Part shown: positions 47,717 through 56,864 of the stretch, piece after piece | Position numbering within the stretch: position 1 is the stretch's first letter | Layout of the letters: the number at the start of each line of letters is the position of its first letter | Assembly: GCF_014638355.1 (NCBI RefSeq) | Contig: NZ_BMFK01000001.1 | Location: 325,160 to 389,159 of the forward strand | DNA length: 64,000 bases | Direction: 5' to 3' | Origin: Priestia taiwanensis | Lineage (GTDB): Bacteria > Bacillota > Bacilli > Bacillales > Bacillaceae_G | Notes under the pieces: generated by a model | Database searches by the model: none | What the model was told of the DNA's origin: nothing | What the model saw: only the letters and a program-made list of their open reading frames with translations | Translations under genes and position numbers: made by a program

Positions 47717-48586
47717 TTAGCCAATTGTAATTGTATACGTACAAGAGAAAGTTTCGTTCGCAGCGAGTATTTCAATACCTTTTTTATCTTTCAATTCACG
47801 AGGCTTACCGACTACATCTGCTACACCAAACCATGGCTCGATGCATAGAAAAGGTGCGTTCCCTGCCTGTGTCCAAATACCAAGGTACGGGAATCCAGCA
47901 AATTGCATGCGAACGTGCTTGTTGCTCTTTGTAGAAGAAAGTGTTATTTCGTCATTTCTCATATTTTCTAAAATGATTGTATCGATATCAAATAATTCAC
48001 GATTTAACGGAAGTTTCTTCGTATCATTCATTAACGTACGTTTTTCTAGTGAGAGTTTGCTACCGTTTAATAAATGCGTTTCTATTTTTTCTTCTTGTGG
48101 GAAGGTTAGCACATAGTCTTCAAATGTTTCTCCTTCTACTAATGGGACATTGAAAGCAGGGTGTGCGCCGATAGAGAAGTGCATCGTACTATCTTGTTTA
48201 TTTTGTACATCGTATGTTACGATAACAGATTTCTCTTGTAATGTATACGTAACGGTAAGAGCGAAGTCATATGGATACTTTTGTTTCGTTTCTGCATTAC
48301 TATGTAAGATAAATGATACACTGTCATTTGATTGCTTTACAATATCAAACGTCATATCACGTGCAAAACCATGTTGTGTCATGTGAAATTCTTTGCCGTC
48401 TACATAGCAAGTATTATCATTGATTTGTCCGACGATAGGGAAGAGAATAGGAGCATGGCGTCCCCAATAAGTAGGATCAGCTTGCCATAAATATTCTGTA
48501 CCGTCCTCTTTTAAGCACAGGCTTGTTAACTCAGCACCTGCTTGTTTTGCTTTTACAAGTATGTATTCATTTTCTAATTGAATCAT
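47717..48586 (-). CDS. Aldose 1-epimerase family protein
   Basis: 289 aa beta-sandwich mutarotase-like protein. Visible motifs: GRHAPILFPIVGQI near residue 42-55, the His in MTQHGFARD, and the Glu in LCIEPWFGVAD. These resemble YihR/LacX-type hexose epimerases rather than GalM proper, so the sugar substrate is uncertain. GAGGGAAAG precedes the ATG at 48586. Confidence 0.85.
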   Translation of the reverse strand: MIQLENEYILVKAKQAGAELTSLCLKEDGTEYLWQADPTYWGRHAPILFPIVGQINDNTCYVDGKEFHMTQHGFARDMTFDIVKQSNDSVSFILHSNAETKQKYPYDFALTVTYTLQEKSVIVTYDVQNKQDSTMHFSIGAHPAFNVPLVEGETFEDYVLTFPQEEKIETHLLNGSKLSLEKRTLMNDTKKLPLNRELFDIDTIILENMRNDEITLSSTKSNKHVRMQFAGFPYLGIWTQAGNAPFLCIEPWFGVADVVGKPRELKDKKGIEILAANETFSCTYTITIG

Positions 48587-48644
48587 CGTACTTTCCCTCG
48601 TTTCGTTTTATATTCTCCTTCATTATAGCAATATATAAAGGCAT

Positions 48645-48684
48645 AAAAAAAGCCTCAAAAAGTTGTTTTGGAACTTTTTGAGGC
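48645..48684 (-). terminator. Terminator of the queuosine precursor transporter gene (minus strand)
   Basis: AGCCTCAAAAAGTT pairs with AACTTTTTGAGGC; A6 on the plus strand gives a U run on the minus strand. Confidence 0.88.
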
Positions 48685-48692
48685 GAATTACA

Positions 48693-49379
48693 TTATGATA
48701 CGGATTTTGTTGGATGGAATTTTTTTGCTAGGTAGACGAAAGGCGTGTCTGCTAGTGCGACAATCCATTTAATTGCGTACGTTGTAATGAAGATATCAAT
48801 CCATACATCCATCTCAAACATGCCGTAGAAGGCAACAGTCGTGAAGACGAGTGTATCGATGAATTGGCTAATCATTGTACTTCCATTATTACGGATCCAT
48901 AATTGGTTGTCTTTCGGGAATTTCTTCTTGAACCAACCGTATAAATACACGTCTGTATTTTGGCTAATCATATAAGCTAATAAGCTACCAGCAGCGATTT
49001 GTGGTAATACCCCAAAAATTGTTTCGAATGCGGGTTGTGCAATATCTGTTTCGTGTGGTGTAAATTGCAGAGCAAATTGCATAATAAGTGTTGTTGCAAC
49101 TAATGTGAAGAAACCTAGCCATACACTTTTACGGGCTGCGTCTTTTCCATATTTCTCGTGCATAATATCTGTTACGAGGTAAAGTGTACCGTACATGACA
49201 TTTCCCATTGTTGCAGTTAAACCAAATATTTCAATCGTCTTCACTACTTGTATGTTCGCAATAACAGTAGAGAAACCAACCCATACGAATAAACCTTGTA
49301 CACCGAAAAATCGATATACAGCTACTACGCATAGGAAGTTAACGATAAGAAAACATAAACCTAATAGTTCGTTTGACAT
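48693..49379 (-). CDS. ypdP: Queuosine precursor transporter (YhhQ/YpdP family)
   Basis: 228 aa membrane protein with about six helices, importing 7-deazaguanine queuosine precursors. Family features: DIMHEKYGKDAARKSVW and the ISQNTDVYLYGWFKKK stretch. ATG 49379 has AAGGAG upstream; the frame runs on to 49520 but that part lacks a ribosome binding site. Divergent from ypeP. Confidence 0.88.
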   Translation of the reverse strand: MSNELLGLCFLIVNFLCVVAVYRFFGVQGLFVWVGFSTVIANIQVVKTIEIFGLTATMGNVMYGTLYLVTDIMHEKYGKDAARKSVWLGFFTLVATTLIMQFALQFTPHETDIAQPAFETIFGVLPQIAAGSLLAYMISQNTDVYLYGWFKKKFPKDNQLWIRNNGSTMISQFIDTLVFTTVAFYGMFEMDVWIDIFITTYAIKWIVALADTPFVYLAKKFHPTKSVS

Positions 49380-49518
49380 AAACGTTAGCTCCTTCTTGAA
49401 AAATAGTATGATATATAGTAAGAAAAATTTCGTGTAAAAATAAAAGTATAAAATAGAAAGCGGAAACATGACAATATATTTTGTTAAAGTATAAAAATTC
49501 AAAAAAAGGTGGATGAGC

Positions 49519-50178
49519 ATGAAAGTATATATTCAGTGGACGTATAAAACAAAGAAAAAGAAAAGTTTCACATTTACATCAGACTTAGTATCACTAGAAG
49601 AAGCAGTACATTTTGCGGAAGATGTAGAAAGTACCAAGCGAGCAACTGACCTCGTATTTACAGATGAAAAAGGTGCTACATGGTCAATGAAAGAATTAAA
49701 AAAATTAATAACAAAAATAGAAGAAGAGCCGCATGAAATTATTGTTTATTTTGACGGTGGATTTGACAGGCAAACGAGAATCGCAGGTATAGGATGTAGT
49801 ATCTATTATAAGAAAGATGGGGAAACTTACCGTATCCGCAAAAATGCACAATTAGAAGGGCTAGATAACAACAATGAGGCAGAGTATGCAGCACTTGAAT
49901 TAGCGGTGCAGGAGCTCGTGGTGTTAAATGTACGAAATCAACGTGTTACGTTAAAAGGTGATTCCCAAGTCGTTCTGCAACAGTTGTCGGGAGAGTGGGC
50001 TTGTTATGAGGAATCCTTTCAGCGTTATATTAATCGGATTGAACGATATGCAAAGAAGCAGCACCTTGATTTCGAATATGAAGTATTGTCACGCAAAGAA
50101 AATAGAGAAGCGCATCAATTAGCAACACAAGCGTTAGAAGGGACTACAATTGAAAGTCATAGCCCCCTACAAGAATAA
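49519..50178 (+). CDS. ypeP: YpeP, RNase H-like protein with N-terminal extension
   Basis: 219 aa from ATG 49519 (AGGTGG at 6 bp; the ATG at 49513 is too close). Residues about 1-70 are a separate domain; the RNase H fold follows with VYFDGGF, NNEAEYAALELAV, KGDSQVVLQQL and NREAHQLA near 150-205. The C-terminal acid is Glu/His here rather than Asp, so activity may be altered. Confidence 0.85.
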   Translation: MKVYIQWTYKTKKKKSFTFTSDLVSLEEAVHFAEDVESTKRATDLVFTDEKGATWSMKELKKLITKIEEEPHEIIVYFDGGFDRQTRIAGIGCSIYYKKDGETYRIRKNAQLEGLDNNNEAEYAALELAVQELVVLNVRNQRVTLKGDSQVVLQQLSGEWACYEESFQRYINRIERYAKKQHLDFEYEVLSRKENREAHQLATQALEGTTIESHSPLQE

Positions 50179-50195
50179 TAGGTGGTGAATCCGGA

Positions 50196-50372
50196 ATGGA
50201 GCGTAAACAAGTCATCATGGAAGTTAATGATATGATCGAAACATATTGTGAAGGATGTTTTGTCTATCAACATTTTCGTAAAGTACATAGTCAAAACTAT
50301 GCTCAAAATTTTTGTATGAAACATTGTACAATCGGAGAGAAGTTACAGCAGTATGGCAAGTACTTATCGTAA
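50196..50372 (+). CDS. ypeQ: Small zinc-finger protein (YpeQ family)
   Basis: 58 aa, ATG 50196 to TAA 50372. Cysteine pairs C18-x2-C21 and C40-x3-C44, with nearby His residues, form a treble-clef-like zinc site. GGTGG lies upstream. It fits YpeQ, which follows ypeP in B. subtilis. Role unknown; possibly nucleic-acid or protein binding. Confidence 0.78.
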   Translation: MERKQVIMEVNDMIETYCEGCFVYQHFRKVHSQNYAQNFCMKHCTIGEKLQQYGKYLS

Positions 50373-50388
50373 GAGGAGTTGACAACAT

Positions 50389-51672
50389 ATGAGAAAGATT
50401 ATCGCACTATGTATAATGCTTTGTTATTTCTATACGCCACACGTTCAAGCGGAACAATCGCGTGTGAAAAATGTAATTCTCATGATTCCAGACGGGTTCT
50501 CTACAGCGTACGCAACAAATTACCGGTGGTATAAAGGAAGGAATACCGTAATGGATGCATTTTTAGTAGGGATGGCACGTACATATTCTGCAAGTAGCAA
50601 AGTAACGGATTCGGCTGCTGCCGGTACGGCAATGGCAACAGGAGTAAAAACAACTAACGGGATGATTAGTATGTCTCCAGATGGGAAGAAGCTAAAGACG
50701 ATTCTAGAAGCTGCGAAGGAAGAAAAAAAAGCGACAGGACTAGTTGTAACAGCAACAATTACCCATGCAACGCCTGCTGTTTTCGCTGCACATGTTCCGT
50801 CAAGGTGGAAAGAAGAGGATATAGCACCGCAGATGTTACAGCAACAGATTGATGTTTTATTAGGAGGAGGATTGGCTTATTTCATACCGAAGAAAGAGGG
50901 AGGAGAGTCACAGACGGATCTTATCGATGAAGCAAAGAAAAAGGGATATACGTTTGTTCGCAATAAGCACCAACTCTTAGCGGCACAAGAAGAGAAAGTA
51001 TTAGGATTATTTGCGGAAAAAGATATGGCACCTGAGTTAGAACGTGACAATACTATTGAACCTAGCTTAGCTGAAATGACGTCTGCTGCTCTTACGAAAT
51101 TATCAAAACATCCTCAAGGGTTTTTCTTAATGGTAGAAGGAAGCCAAATTGATAAAGCAGGACATCATCATGATGCAGCTTGGGCAATGAAAGACATTGA
51201 GGCATTCGAAGATGCAGTAGAAAAGGCAATTGAATTTGCGAAGCAAGACGGTGAAACGTTAGTAGTTGTAGTAGGGGATCATGATACGGGTGGCTTTTCA
51301 GTTGGAGGGTATGGGAAATATGAAGCAAATCCTCAGCTTCTTCATACAGTGAAGAAGACAGGACATAGTATGATGAAAGAGATTGAGCGAGATGAAAATC
51401 ATGCAAAAGAGATTATTAAACACTATACGAATATCTCGTTCTCTAAAAAAGAAGTTGATGCCATTCTTCGAGCAGAGAAAGAAGATATTGCATTGAACAC
51501 AGCAATAAGTAAAAAATTATTGCTTGGATGGACAAGTACAGTGCATACAGGTGTAGATGTCCCTGTGTATGCATATGGACCGGGTAGAGAGTTGTTTCGA
51601 GGACTTATTCAAAATACAGATGTTGCCTTACATCTTGCGAAATTGATGGGAGTTTCTTTACAGAAAACGTGA
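50389..51672 (+). CDS. Secreted alkaline phosphatase
   Basis: 427 aa with a signal peptide (about 1-21, cleavage after VQA). Phosphoserine motif VTDSAAAGTAMATG near residue 72-78; metal ligands in VIPDGF-like MIPDGF at the N-terminal, EGSQIDKAGHH and GDHDTGGF near 300, and the C-terminal His in VHTGVDV. Releases phosphate from organic esters outside the cell; usually PhoP-regulated, but no Pho box was searched for in detail. GAGGAG upstream. Confidence 0.92.
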   Translation: MRKIIALCIMLCYFYTPHVQAEQSRVKNVILMIPDGFSTAYATNYRWYKGRNTVMDAFLVGMARTYSASSKVTDSAAAGTAMATGVKTTNGMISMSPDGKKLKTILEAAKEEKKATGLVVTATITHATPAVFAAHVPSRWKEEDIAPQMLQQQIDVLLGGGLAYFIPKKEGGESQTDLIDEAKKKGYTFVRNKHQLLAAQEEKVLGLFAEKDMAPELERDNTIEPSLAEMTSAALTKLSKHPQGFFLMVEGSQIDKAGHHHDAAWAMKDIEAFEDAVEKAIEFAKQDGETLVVVVGDHDTGGFSVGGYGKYEANPQLLHTVKKTGHSMMKEIERDENHAKEIIKHYTNISFSKKEVDAILRAEKEDIALNTAISKKLLLGWTSTVHTGVDVPVYAYGPGRELFRGLIQNTDVALHLAKLMGVSLQKT

Positions 51673-51741
51673 CGAAAGATAAAAATCTGATGAATTACTA
51701 ATTAATAAAGTTCCGAAAAATAGGTAGCACTATATCGCATA

Positions 51742-51790
51742 CTACGAAGAAAGCGTACATGGAATAAACCGATGTACGCTTTCTTCGTAT
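51742..51790. terminator. Strong hairpin between the phosphatase and the DUF2564-like gene
   Basis: TACGAAGAAAGCGTACAT pairs with ATGTACGCTTTCTTCGTA, an 18-bp perfect stem, but with no clear T run. Likely a shared terminator. Confidence 0.65.
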
Positions 51791-51801
51791 GTAACATACA
51801 A

Positions 51802-52050
51802 TTATTGCTTTGCTTCTCGTAATTGTTCCTCTACGTGAGAAAGTAGTTGCTCTTGCTCTTGAAGAAACACTTCATCTAAATCAGTGGCATTGCTCTTTAC
51901 TTTTTCTAATTGCGTTCTTGCTTCTTCCACACTTGTAGTTGCTCGCTCTAAGTAAGCATCGTCCATGCTACTTGTTGAAGCGCCAACCATCTTTTGTGCG
52001 GCTTGTACTTTGTACATTGCTTGTTCGAATTCATTTGTATGTCCCGACAT
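51802..52050 (-). CDS. Small helical protein (DUF2564-like)
   Basis: 82 aa from the ATG at 52050 (AAAGGAG 10 bp upstream). Amphipathic helices with YKVQAAQKMVGASTSSMD and VEEARTQLEKVK; the pattern recalls DUF2564/YqkC proteins of Bacillus. Function unknown. Confidence 0.65.
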   Translation of the reverse strand: MSGHTNEFEQAMYKVQAAQKMVGASTSSMDDAYLERATTSVEEARTQLEKVKSNATDLDEVFLQEQEQLLSHVEEQLREAKQ

Positions 52051-52129
52051 AGTCAAAAAACTCCTTTCGTGTGCTCGAAAGTAGTTTTTCCATCATTGTG
52101 TCTACTATACATGAAGGAGTAATGTACAT

Positions 52130-52163
52130 AAAAAAGAGACTATACGCTGATAGCCCCTTTTTT
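52130..52163 (-). terminator. Terminator of the cold shock gene (minus strand)
   Basis: On the minus strand GGGGCTAT pairs with ATAGTCTC (two G-U pairs), followed by T6. Confidence 0.75.
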
Positions 52164-52177
52164 GATATTAAATAAAA

Positions 52178-52375
52178 TTATAATTTCACGATGTTAGCTG
52201 CTTGTGGTCCACGGTTTCCTTCTACAACGTCGAAAGAAACTTCTTGGCCTTCTTCTAATGACTTGAAGCCGTCACCAGCGATTGCTGTGAAATGAGCGAA
52301 GATATCATCTCCACCTTCTACCTCGATAAATCCGAAACCTTTTTCGTTGTTAAACCATTTAACTTTACCTTGCAT
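52178..52375 (-). CDS. cspD: Cold shock protein (CspA/CspD family)
   Basis: 65 aa single cold-shock domain RNA chaperone. RNP1 KGFGFIEV and RNP2 IFAHFTAI are intact. ATG 52375 has AGGAGG upstream; the frame extends 13 codons further without a binding site. In B. subtilis cspD lies close to ypeQ, which supports the symbol. The 344-bp gap upstream is AT-rich; it must hold this promoter, the csp 5' leader and the promoter of the next operon, but I cannot place them firmly. Confidence 0.92.
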   Translation of the reverse strand: MQGKVKWFNNEKGFGFIEVEGGDDIFAHFTAIAGDGFKSLEEGQEVSFDVVEGNRGPQAANIVKL

Positions 52376-52718
52376 ATTACTTTTCCTCCTAAGAACGCCA
52401 CATACTATGTGCATTATGATACTATCATTTAACAGAAATAGTGGGAATTAACTCCTATCCATATCCATTAAATAACAAAATTAACTATACACCCGTTAGA
52501 TAATTCTGTCAAGTAAGCGGTTTATGTTTTATAGAAACTGACGAAGTGTGTCTAAAGTTATTTCTTTTCTTTTGTGGGAAAGGGATATATTATTATTTTA
52601 AGATTCAGAAAATTGTAACATTTATGTATTGAATCTTGTAAATAGTATATGTAGCATGTGTTTTTTATTATGCTATGGAATACGAATAAGTAGACAAAAA
52701 TGAAAAGAGGAGTGTCAT

Positions 52719-53066
52719 ATGGGAGGAAATCAATCGATTCAACGTGTAGGAGAAAATGAAACCGATTACAAAAAAGTTGTCGAGTCCGAAGAATTCCAGT
52801 CATTGCTTCGTACTAAGAAGAAATTCATTGTTCCAATTAGTATTTTCTTTTTCTGCTTTTATCTCGCATTGCCATTATTAACATCTTATACAAAAATTCT
52901 TCATACCCCAGCAGTTGGTTCTATTACATGGGCATGGTTATTTGCATTTGCACAGTTCATCATGACGTGGACACTTTGTATTCTATATTCAAAGAAAGCT
53001 ACATCGTTTGATGAGAAATCAGATAAGATTTTGGAGAAGTTAGAAAAAGGGGGCTCGTATAAATGA
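52719..53066 (+). CDS. DUF485 membrane protein (YwcB/YjcH type)
   Basis: 115 aa with two membrane helices (about 43-60 and 72-95) and charged ends. DUF485 proteins are the usual partners of solute:sodium acetate-type symporters. It overlaps the symporter gene by 4 bp (ATGA). AGAGGAG upstream. Confidence 0.9.
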   Translation: MGGNQSIQRVGENETDYKKVVESEEFQSLLRTKKKFIVPISIFFFCFYLALPLLTSYTKILHTPAVGSITWAWLFAFAQFIMTWTLCILYSKKATSFDEKSDKILEKLEKGGSYK

Positions 53067-54613
53067 ATGGGACAGCCTTTGCACTTTTTCTTGCTATCGT
53101 ATTAGGGACGCTATACATTACATACTGGGCATCGAAGAAGACAAAAAATGCGACAGAATTCTATACAGCTGGGGGTGGATTGACAGGTTTTCAAAATGGA
53201 CTTGCTATCGCCGGGGATTACATGTCAGCAGCTTCGTTCCTTGGTATAGCTGGTATGGTAGCGTTAAATGGCTTTGATGGCTTCTTCTATAGTGTAGGAT
53301 TTCTTGTAGGATATATTGTTGTATTATATTTAGTTGCAGAACCGCTTCGTAACTTAGGGAAATACACGTTAGCAGATATGATTTCTGCACGATTTGATAC
53401 GAAAAAAGTACGTGGTGTTGCGGCGATGAATACAATTACGATTTCAATCTTTTACATGATTGCACAGCTTGTAGGAGCAGGAGCACTTATTAAATTATTA
53501 ATGGGCATTGAATATACGACATCTGTACTAATTGTTGGAGCGTTAATGACAATATACGTTATCTTCGGTGGTATGACGGCTACAAGTTGGGTACAAATTA
53601 TTAAAGCAGTTCTTCTTATGATCGGTACGTTTATTATTTCGATGATTGTATTTGGAAAGTTCGGCTTTAATTTATTGAATATGTTTGAAGAAGTGAAAAA
53701 TTCAACACCGCTGAAAGATGCGTTCTTAAATCCAGGAGTGAAATATACGAACGGTTTAGATACGATTTCTTTGACGCTTGGGCTTGTATTAGGAACAGCG
53801 GGATTGCCACATATTCTCGTTCGGTTCTTTACTGTTCGTGATGCAAAGACAGCACGGAAATCAGTTGTAACGGCAACATGGATTATTGGAGCATTCTACA
53901 TTATGACGGTGTTCTTAGGTTTCGGTGCGGCTGCTTTCGTAGGAAAGGAAGCTATTTTGAAAGCTGACCCAGCTGGTAATATGGCAGCACCATTGTTGGC
54001 GGAAGTGTTGGGAGGTAACTTCTTATTTGCATTCATTTCTGCGGTTGCCTTTGCAACGATTTTAGCAGTAGTAGCAGGGCTTGTATTAACTGGGGCAGGT
54101 GCCTTTGCGCATGATTTCTATAATGAAATCTTACGTAAAGGAAAAGCGACACAACAAGAACAAATGAAGATGGCAAGATTTGCAGCGGTTGGTGTATCGG
54201 TTATCTCAATTGCACTGGCACTATTTGCACAAAAGTTAAACGTAGCATTCCTTGTATCACTAGCATTTGCAGTAGGAGCGAGTGCAAACTTACCTGTTAT
54301 TTTATTCACAATCTACTGGAAAAAGTTCAACACGACTGGTGCGGTTACAGGAATGTTAACCGGACTATTTAGTTCTCTTCTTCTAGTAGCACTAAGCCCG
54401 AACGTGTGGAATCCAGTTGCAGGAAAAGCAATTTTGATTGGAGATCCAATCTTTCCACTAACAACTCCGGGGATCGTGTCAATTCCACTAGGGTTCTTAG
54501 CAGCATATATTGGAACAGTAATTGGAAACAAAAAAGCAGATAAAGAAAAATATAATGAAATACTTGTTAAGTCGAATACTGGATATGGAGTACACAAGGC
54601 ATCGGACCATTAA
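53063..54613 (+). CDS. Sodium:solute symporter, acetate permease type (YwcA/ActP-like)
   Basis: 516 aa, 13 hydrophobic helices, SSS family. Typical signatures: FYTAGGGLTGFQNGLAIAGD at the N-terminal end and GLPHILVRFFTVRD near 252. With the DUF485 partner this is the actP-type arrangement, so acetate or another short-chain organic acid is likely; the substrate is inferred. Confidence 0.88.
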   Translation: MNGTAFALFLAIVLGTLYITYWASKKTKNATEFYTAGGGLTGFQNGLAIAGDYMSAASFLGIAGMVALNGFDGFFYSVGFLVGYIVVLYLVAEPLRNLGKYTLADMISARFDTKKVRGVAAMNTITISIFYMIAQLVGAGALIKLLMGIEYTTSVLIVGALMTIYVIFGGMTATSWVQIIKAVLLMIGTFIISMIVFGKFGFNLLNMFEEVKNSTPLKDAFLNPGVKYTNGLDTISLTLGLVLGTAGLPHILVRFFTVRDAKTARKSVVTATWIIGAFYIMTVFLGFGAAAFVGKEAILKADPAGNMAAPLLAEVLGGNFLFAFISAVAFATILAVVAGLVLTGAGAFAHDFYNEILRKGKATQQEQMKMARFAAVGVSVISIALALFAQKLNVAFLVSLAFAVGASANLPVILFTIYWKKFNTTGAVTGMLTGLFSSLLLVALSPNVWNPVAGKAILIGDPIFPLTTPGIVSIPLGFLAAYIGTVIGNKKADKEKYNEILVKSNTGYGVHKASDH

Positions 54614-54627
54614 TTAAATGAACAGAT

Positions 54628-54668
54628 AGAGAAAAGGAGGAGCGCAGTGTTTCCTTCCTTTTCTCTTG
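54628..54668 (+). terminator. Terminator after the symporter gene
   Basis: AGAGAAAAGGAGG pairs with CCTTCCTTTTCTCT (one bulge). Confidence 0.7.
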
Positions 54669-54835
54669 TATAGATAAAATAAGTAGCATAAATAAGACAA
54701 AGGTCTAATAGAAATGAAGGTAATAATTCTCCAGCTGCTTGTCATTATAAATATTTCAGAAGTATAACAAATATAGGAATAAAAATAAGAAAATTGTAAT
54801 AAAAATAAATATTTTGAATTAATTTGTAAAAATAC

Positions 54836-54864
54836 TTGTTTTTTTGTAAAAGGTCTATTACAAT
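54836..54864 (+). promoter_or_regulatory. Sigma-A promoter of the opp operon
   Basis: TTGTTT 54836-54841 and TACAAT 54859-54864, spacer 17 bp; start near 54871. Confidence 0.65.
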
Positions 54865-54871
54865 AACATTA

Positions 54872-54886
54872 ATTATTCAGAAAATT
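54872..54886 (+). promoter_or_regulatory. Near-consensus CodY-binding site
   Basis: ATTATTCAGAAAATT matches 13 of 15 positions of AATTTTCWGAAAATT. It covers the predicted transcription start of the oligopeptide operon, a position suited to repression by CodY when branched-chain amino acids and GTP are high. Confidence 0.65.
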
Positions 54887-54920
54887 TATAATGTTCAACT
54901 TAGTGGAGGGGGAGATAATA

Positions 54921-55946
54921 ATGGCAGAAAAGTTACTAGAAATCAAAGATCTCAAAACTTCTTTCCGAATTAAAGATGACTATTATGCCGCTGTTGATAA
55001 CGTATCGATTACGTTATATGAAAATGAAATTGTTGCTATAGTAGGAGAATCAGGTTGCGGTAAAAGTGCACTAGCTCTTTCAATTATGGGATTGCATAAT
55101 AAGGAGCGTACGAAGTTAGAAGGAGAGATTTTATATAAAGATAAGAATTTAATTAAGGTCGGTGAGAAAGAATTAAATAAAGTACGTGGTAACCATATTG
55201 GAATGGTATTCCAAGAGCCGTTAACAGCCCTTAATCCATTAATGACAGTTGGACAACAAATTGAGGAGAACCTTGATTACCACACAACATTGTCAAAAGC
55301 AGACAAGAAAGAAAGAACATTGCAGTTATTAGATCAAGTAGGGATTCCGCGTCCAGAATTGACCTATAAACAATACCCACACGAGTTATCTGGTGGAATG
55401 AGACAGCGTATTGTTATTGCAATTGCGATTGCTTGTAATCCATCGGTGTTAATTGCAGATGAGCCGACTACAGCGTTGGATGTAACGATTCAAGCGCAAA
55501 TTTTGGACTTGTTGAAAGAAATTCAAAGTGAAACAAAGATGAGTGTTGTGCTTATCACTCATGACTTGAGTGTTGTAGCAGAAATGGCAGACCGCGTTAT
55601 CGTTATGTACGCTGGGCAAGTAGTGGAGCATGGTCTGGTAGAGAAAGTGTTTAGGCAACCGCTTCATCCGTATACACGTTCATTATTCCAATCGATTCCG
55701 ACAGTATTAGATGATCAAGAACGTCTACATGTAATTCAAGGTACTGTACCATCGATATTGAAATTAGATCGTAAAGGATGTCGTTTCCATCCACGAATTC
55801 CTTGGGTTAGTTCAGATCAACACGAAGAAAATCCGACTTTACATGAAGCAGAGGACGGGCATTGGGTTCGCTGTACATGTTACAAGAATTTTTATTTCGA
55901 AAATAGTATAGAAGGTGATAGTCATGACATTACTCAAAGTAAATAA
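54921..55946 (+). CDS. oppD: Oligopeptide ABC transporter ATPase (OppD type)
   Basis: 341 aa. Walker A GESGCGKSA, signature LSGGMRQR, Walker B VLIADEPTT, and the C-terminal oligopeptide/dipeptide extension with cysteines (CRFHPR, RCTCYKN). ATG 54921 has GGAGGGGG upstream; the earlier ATG at 54891 lies before it. First gene of a five-gene operon. Overlaps the next ATPase gene by 23 bp. Confidence 0.93.
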   Translation: MAEKLLEIKDLKTSFRIKDDYYAAVDNVSITLYENEIVAIVGESGCGKSALALSIMGLHNKERTKLEGEILYKDKNLIKVGEKELNKVRGNHIGMVFQEPLTALNPLMTVGQQIEENLDYHTTLSKADKKERTLQLLDQVGIPRPELTYKQYPHELSGGMRQRIVIAIAIACNPSVLIADEPTTALDVTIQAQILDLLKEIQSETKMSVVLITHDLSVVAEMADRVIVMYAGQVVEHGLVEKVFRQPLHPYTRSLFQSIPTVLDDQERLHVIQGTVPSILKLDRKGCRFHPRIPWVSSDQHEENPTLHEAEDGHWVRCTCYKNFYFENSIEGDSHDITQSK

Positions 55947-56850
55947 TTTAAAAGTATATTTCCCAATTCGTGGCGGATTTTTTCAACGAGTAGTTGACCA
56001 TGTACGTGCAGTTGATGACGTGTCATTTGAATTAAATCAAGGAGAAACATACGGTTTAGTAGGGGAATCTGGTAGTGGGAAATCAACAACCGGAAAAGCA
56101 ATTATGAATCTTATTCATCCGACAGACGGCCAAATTGTATATAATGACAAAGATTTTATGAAATTGAGTCGCCAAGAATTACGCCAGGAGCGTAAAAATG
56201 TTCAGATGATTTTCCAAGATCCATATTCTTCTCTTAATCCGAAGAAGCGTGTAATCGATCTGATTGCAGAACCACTTCGCAACTTCGAACGTATGTCACC
56301 AACAGAGGAAAGAAAAACAGTAGAGATGTATTTAGAGAAGGTTGGCTTATCACCTGAGTCTATTTTAAAATATCCACATGAATTCTCTGGTGGACAAAGA
56401 CAACGGATTGGTATTGCGCGAGCTTTAACATTAAAACCGAAGTTGATTATTGCAGATGAGCCTGTTTCAGCGCTAGATGTATCTGTTCAGGCACAAGTAT
56501 TGAACTTCTTACAAGACTTACAAGAGGAATTTAATTTAACGTATTTATTTATTGGTCATGATTTAGGAGTTATTCGTCACATGTGTGATCGTATTGGCGT
56601 TATGTATCGTGGTCGATTAGTAGAAGAAGGTACAAGTGAAGAAATATATGAACAACCACAGCATATATATACAAAGAGGCTGATTGCTGCTATTCCTGAT
56701 ATATCACCTGCTAATCGTGAGCAGAAGGTGGCATTTCGTAAACAAGTGCAACAAGAATACACAGAACATTCTGTTGATTTCTTTGATGCACAAGGAAGAG
56801 TTTACGATTTGAAAAATATATCGAACACGCATCGTGTTGCGTTACCGTAA
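55924..56850 (+). CDS. oppF: Oligopeptide ABC transporter ATPase (OppF type)
   Basis: 308 aa. Walker A GESGSGKST, signature EFSGGQRQRIG, Walker B LIIADEPVSALD. GAAGGTG places the start at ATG 55924. Pairs with OppD as the heterodimeric motor. Confidence 0.93.
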   Translation: MTLLKVNNLKVYFPIRGGFFQRVVDHVRAVDDVSFELNQGETYGLVGESGSGKSTTGKAIMNLIHPTDGQIVYNDKDFMKLSRQELRQERKNVQMIFQDPYSSLNPKKRVIDLIAEPLRNFERMSPTEERKTVEMYLEKVGLSPESILKYPHEFSGGQRQRIGIARALTLKPKLIIADEPVSALDVSVQAQVLNFLQDLQEEFNLTYLFIGHDLGVIRHMCDRIGVMYRGRLVEEGTSEEIYEQPQHIYTKRLIAAIPDISPANREQKVAFRKQVQQEYTEHSVDFFDAQGRVYDLKNISNTHRVALP

Positions 56851-56864
56851 AGGAGGAATAGGAG

